Origin: Aquihabitans sp. G128
GTDB lineage: Bacteria; Actinomycetota; Acidimicrobiia; Acidimicrobiales; Iamiaceae
Assembly: GCF_019048865.1 (NCBI RefSeq)
Contig: NZ_CP077604.1
Span: 4,154,001-4,218,000, forward strand
Direction: 5' to 3'
DNA: 64,000 nucleotides
Under the pieces are notes generated by a model. The model searched no databases. It saw only the letters and a program-made list of their open reading frames with translations, and was not told the DNA's origin. The position numbers and the translations under genes were made by a program. Of the stretch, positions 61,274-64,000 are shown piece after piece (the first letter of the stretch is position 1; each line of letters opens with the position of its first letter).

Positions 61274-61969
61274 CTACCACTGACCCTGCGCCAGGCGCGG
61301 GAGGTCTTTGCGCCACTGGTTCTGGGAGACGTCGTGGTTGTAGAGGCGATGTGAAACGTTGTCCGGGCTGAACACGAACACCCGAGCCTGATGTCCGACC
61401 TCTCCGCCGACGGGCGTCCCGGGCTGGGCGAAGACGACCGGTGCCATCTTCAGATCGCTGATCGCCTGGTCGATCTGGTCGGCCTCCCCGGTGAGGCCGA
61501 CGAAGGAGTCGTCGATGCCAGCCAGGTACGAGCGCAGCGCCTCCGGGGTGTCCCTGTCTCGATCCACTCCGACGAAGAGGACGAGAGCGTCAGAGCCGGG
61601 TCTCCGTCCCAGGGTGCGCTTCGCTGCGGCCATAGTGTTCAAGAAGATCGGGCAGACGTCGGGGCAGTTCGTGTAGCCGAAGAACAAGACGGTGAGCCGT
61701 CCTTCGGTCGCACGTCTGAACGGGAACGGGGCCCCGTTGAAGTCGATGAGATTGACATCGGGCTTGTCGAACGGGGGGTCCAGCAGGCTGCCGGCCCAAC
61801 TCGGGTCCGATTCACGGTCCACCGCCTCGATGGAGTCGCCGGTGCAGCCAACCAGTCCGACGGTGACGACTGCGGCGCCCAGTCGGAGGATCTCGCGCCG
61901 TTTCCAGCCGCGTGGTGGACGCCGCGAATCTGGGTCCCGGGCTCGCGCTGACTCAGCAGCTTCGTTCAT
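61274..61969 (-). CDS. SCO1/SenC-family copper protein, copy 2
   Basis: 231 aa from ATG 61969. Twin-Arg-like start (KRREILRLGAAVVTVGLVGC) with lipobox; SCO landmarks WAGSLLDPPFDKPDVNLIDF, FFGYTNCPDVCPIFLNTM, VGVDRDRDTPEALRSYL, GHQARVFVFSPD. Clearly related to the copy at 25488. A BlaI-type palindrome lies 32 bases upstream, unlike copy 1. Copper delivery or copper-linked redox sensing. Confidence 0.9.
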   Translation of the reverse strand: MNEAAESARARDPDSRRPPRGWKRREILRLGAAVVTVGLVGCTGDSIEAVDRESDPSWAGSLLDPPFDKPDVNLIDFNGAPFPFRRATEGRLTVLFFGYTNCPDVCPIFLNTMAAAKRTLGRRPGSDALVLFVGVDRDRDTPEALRSYLAGIDDSFVGLTGEADQIDQAISDLKMAPVVFAQPGTPVGGEVGHQARVFVFSPDNVSHRLYNHDVSQNQWRKDLPRLAQGQW

Positions 61970-62000
61970 CGGTGGGGTTCCTGTGCCTTCAAGGTCTCGC

Positions 62001-62017
62001 TACTACGCAATGTAGGA
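62001..62017. promoter_or_regulatory. BlaI-type operator upstream of SCO1 copy 2
   Basis: TACTAC-GCAAT-GTAGGA, the 6-5-6 layout of the operators at 22358 and 63605, with one arm mismatch. It sits between the SCO1 start at 61969 and the cyclase stop at 62040. Confidence 0.5.
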
Positions 62018-62039
62018 CAGGGCTCGGGTCGGCCTGAAG

Positions 62040-62717
62040 TCAGACCTCGGGCATGAACGCAACCGGGTTGGCCAGGAACCGGCTCGCGCACTCCGGGGAA
62101 CACAGGTACCAGACCGTCCCCGCCATGGTGATCGCCGCGATCTCGCGGCCCACCGCCAGGCGCATCTTGCAAACCGGGTCGATTCGATAGCTGGGTGTGC
62201 GTACCGTCGTGAGCTCGAACAGCTCGAGTTCCTCGGCGACGTTCTTGAGCTTCCTGTGCCCGATCGACGTTGCGATCTCTACGGGGAGTCGTCCGGCCAC
62301 CGCCGCAGTGGCCAGAACCTGCCCCCCTGCTGCTTGGCCGGCGACCCTAGAAGCGATGTTGACCGTTGCGCCATAGGGATCGCCTCGCCGCCACGTCAAC
62401 GGTCCGTGATGCAGGCCCGCTCGAAGTTCCGGGAAGGTCAGGTCCCGCGACGTCCGGTTGACGATGCGCAGGATCGCCGTGACCGCCTGAGCCGGGTCGT
62501 CGAACACGAGCAGTCCTGCGTCGCCGATCATCTTGAGGAGCCGACCACCATCGGGAAGGTCTCGGGTCAACGTCTCCTCGAAGAGGTCGATCAGCTCGAC
62601 GGCATGGTGGTCGCCGTGCGCTTCGGTCACCGCGGTGAACCCGGCAAGGTCGACGAAGGCCACCGACGCCTCGTCAGGTTCGAACGGGGGAGTGATGGGG
62701 AGACGGTGGATCGACAT
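62040..62717 (-). CDS. class III adenylate cyclase-like domain fused to YHS domain
   Basis: 225 aa. Residues ~15-165 are a guanylate/adenylate cyclase catalytic domain: VAFVDLAGFTAVTEAHGD (metal Asp), MIGDAGLLVFDDP (second metal Asp), GLHHGPLTWRRGDPYGATVNIASRV. Residues ~175-225 are a YHS/TRASH-like metal domain (IDPVCKMRLAV ... YLCSPECASRFLANP, with three Cys). A nucleotide cyclase whose own tail could sense copper or another soft metal. Confidence 0.82.
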   Translation of the reverse strand: MSIHRLPITPPFEPDEASVAFVDLAGFTAVTEAHGDHHAVELIDLFEETLTRDLPDGGRLLKMIGDAGLLVFDDPAQAVTAILRIVNRTSRDLTFPELRAGLHHGPLTWRRGDPYGATVNIASRVAGQAAGGQVLATAAVAGRLPVEIATSIGHRKLKNVAEELELFELTTVRTPSYRIDPVCKMRLAVGREIAAITMAGTVWYLCSPECASRFLANPVAFMPEV

Positions 62718-62818
62718 GAACCTAGGTCAAGTGGAGTTTTCGGCCGGCGACGGATCGACCTGGGCGGTGGCGCTCATGCCCGACGCTCCGGTCCGACCTC
62801 GGTGATCACGGTACGAGG

Positions 62819-63124
62819 TCAAGCGGGCTGGTCGAGGGCACCGAACCACCATGCACTCGAGGCCGCGACCAGCAACCCGACCAAGAACCAGATGTGGCCA
62901 CCGAAGGCATGGATGTTGCCGATGTCCGCCTCGCAAGAGATGAACAGCGAGACGCCGCCTATGAGGAGCACGGCGCCAACGGCCTTGTGCCAGCCCGGTC
63001 GGAAGATGTAGGTGAATCGCTTCGGTGGGGTGTAGCGCTCCGACGCCCCCACCCCAGGCTCCACCGTCACGGTCCGACGGCGTGGACCTTGGTCCGGTTG
63101 CCGGCTGCGCTTCTGCTTCTTCAT
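62819..63124 (-). CDS. small two-helix membrane protein
   Basis: 101 aa from ATG 63124, overlapping the preceding stop (ATGA). Basic N-terminus, RFTYIFRPGWHKAVGAVLLIGGVSLF and GHIWFLVGLLVAASSAWWFG as two helices, with several His and one Cys near the membrane. Unknown function. Third gene of the copper/redox operon's small set. Confidence 0.6.
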   Translation of the reverse strand: MKKQKRSRQPDQGPRRRTVTVEPGVGASERYTPPKRFTYIFRPGWHKAVGAVLLIGGVSLFISCEADIGNIHAFGGHIWFLVGLLVAASSAWWFGALDQPA

Positions 63125-63576
63125 CTCGTGCCATCCTTCGGGTGTTGGTGTGCGGAGGCGGAGAGGCTGTCGTCGGACGGTGCTGGGGACTGGCACCTTC
63201 GAGGCTCGACGCCCGCAAGGCTGAGCAACGCAGCCACCGCCAACGCCCCGATGCCACCCGAGATGATCAGGTGCGCCCCCGGCCGCTGGCTCGCCGCCCC
63301 CCAGATCCCAGCGAAGCAGGCTGAGCCACCAGCAGCGAGGAGCGCCAGCTGCCACCGATCGGACACCTGCGGGAGCCTGCCCGCCGCGACCGACGTCGCG
63401 ACGGCGAGCACGACGAGGACGGAACCCACGACGATTCCGCCAGCGAGGACTGCGCCGGCGGAGACGGCCCCGACCAGCACGAGCATCGGGATCCCGCAGC
63501 AGAGCGCACATGCGGTGACGCCCCCGGCTCGGGCAAGGACACCGGCGCCGCCGTTTCGGTTTCGGTTCAGCTGCAT
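63121..63576 (-). CDS. MerT-like small membrane protein with CC motif
   Basis: 151 aa from ATG 63576 with AGGAGAG upstream. Four membrane helices; ACALCCGIPMLVLVGAV places three Cys in the first helix, which recalls MerT and related soft-metal membrane proteins. The C-terminus is polar with His (SASAHQHPKDG). Divergent from the gene at 63640 across a BlaI-type palindrome. Confidence 0.6.
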   Translation of the reverse strand: MQLNRNRNGGAGVLARAGGVTACALCCGIPMLVLVGAVSAGAVLAGGIVVGSVLVVLAVATSVAAGRLPQVSDRWQLALLAAGGSACFAGIWGAASQRPGAHLIISGGIGALAVAALLSLAGVEPRRCQSPAPSDDSLSASAHQHPKDGTR

Positions 63577-63604
63577 CCGTGCTCTCCTGCGTTCAGGCAG
63601 ATGA

Positions 63605-63621
63605 TACTACAGTGCGTAGTA
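63605..63621. promoter_or_regulatory. BlaI-type operator between divergent genes
   Basis: TACTAC-AGTGC-GTAGTA, a perfect 6-bp inverted repeat with 5-base centre, 29 bases before the MerT-like start and 18 bases before the ATG at 63640. Fits the BlaI/CopY operator form and those at 22358 and 62001. Confidence 0.7.
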
Positions 63622-63639
63622 ACTCATCGAGGAGGCATC

Positions 63640-64000
63640 ATGCCAGTTCGTATCCCGGTCCTGCCGCTCCGCGGCCGCCGAAAGGCTGGCCCGAAAGAGT
63701 CCGGGCTCCGATGGTTGGAGTTTGGCTCTACTGCCGTTGCGTTGGGGGTTCTCGCGCAGGCGACGCTCGCCGGTCAGATTTTGACCGGGAGGCACTGGCT
63801 CGTGGCAACCCATCGGATCCTCGCCGAGGTGCTGCCGGTGCTCGCTGCGGGTCTCGTGCTGCTCGGTTGGAAGCAGCGGATGATCGACCCAGCACGGGCG
63901 TGGCTCGTGTGGTCCCTGTCGGCGGCGCTGGTCGTTCTGGTCGCACAGACGGGTCTCGGCTTCGTAGGGCGCTCCTCGCCAGCGGCCATCGCCATTCATG
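63640..64000 (+). CDS. membrane protein, cut by window edge
   Basis: From ATG 63640, after GAGGAGG, open to the right edge (~120 aa). Three hydrophobic stretches (STAVALGVLAQATLAGQIL; AEVLPVLAAGLVLLGW; ARAWLVWSLSAALVVLVAQTGLGF) with His residues in HRILAEV and a final AIAIH. Looks like a cytochrome-b561- or CtaA-like membrane protein, but too little is visible. Preceded by the BlaI-type operator. Confidence 0.6.
   Translation, partial: MPVRIPVLPLRGRRKAGPKESGLRWLEFGSTAVALGVLAQATLAGQILTGRHWLVATHRILAEVLPVLAAGLVLLGWKQRMIDPARAWLVWSLSAALVVLVAQTGLGFVGRSSPAAIAIH

Noticed and set aside
1-64000. CRISPR array, tRNA, rRNA, integrase or insertion sequence
   Set aside because: I found no regularly spaced repeats, no tRNA- or rRNA-like stretch, no recombinase signature and no transposase; the element type (plasmid or ICE) stays open.

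Overview
The window is high-GC DNA with an actinobacterial gene content: a MobF-type relaxase, an SCO6880-like T4SS protein, Flp/Tad pilus genes without a secretin, an arsenate reductase of the actinobacterial type, and many GTG starts and 4-bp stop/start overlaps. It looks like part of a conjugative plasmid or integrative conjugative element (ICE) of an Actinomycetota member, possibly Acidimicrobiia; I cannot fix the genus. I see no rRNA, tRNA, CRISPR array, integrase or att site. Both ends cut through genes (relaxase on the left, a membrane protein on the right).

Layout. (1) 1-2.6 kb: relaxase operon on the minus strand and a divergent sigma-factor-like gene. (2) 2.8-13.3 kb: one tightly overlapping plus-strand operon for a Flp/Tad pilus (two exported proteins, CpaB, CpaE-like, TadA, TadB, TadC, Flp pilin, three TadE/TadG-like pseudopilins) ending in a 1003-aa membrane-anchored LysM-BTAD regulator. 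(3) 13.4-43.3 kb: metal, metalloid and redox cargo. It holds an arsenic block (ArsC, aquaporin, ArsR-ArsC fusion, ArsI/CadI, ArsR, ArsN-like GNAT, His-tailed EamA exporter), a BlaI/M56-DUF305-CopB copper block, SCO1 and YcnI, three P1B ATPases of different types, an ECF sigma factor with a cupredoxin-fused anti-sigma factor, DsbA/VKOR, LspA, ZIP, cytochrome bd oxidase, CmtR-CtpG and PCu(A)C. (4) 43.4-58.9 kb: the conjugation machine (GH73-M23 cell-wall hydrolase, small pilin-like membrane protein, lipoprotein, TrbL/VirB6, SCO6880-like protein, VirB4 ATPase, CHC2-TOPRIM primase, VirD4/TraG coupling protein, giant DNA methylase-SNF2 helicase). (5) 58.9-64 kb: a second copper/redox block (large membrane protein, AraC, second SCO1, adenylate cyclase-YHS fusion, small membrane proteins).

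How it fits together. The relaxase, the hydrolase, the T4SS operon and the coupling protein are each preceded by the same two-part element, GAGAGAT-N15-GCATAGGGGG, ending immediately before the start codon at a constant distance. This looks like a shared, leaderless promoter class for transfer genes, and the element carries a sigma-like gene of its own (1914-2610) that could read it. The cargo has its own control: BlaI-type palindromes at four places, a CsoR-type palindrome before copB, and ArsR and CmtR repressors.

A caution on the sequence: six genes contain a single +1 frameshift, mostly in C or G runs, all in the same direction. I annotate these as one gene each and think base-calling insertions are the simplest cause, but real inactivation or +1 ribosomal frameshifting is not excluded.
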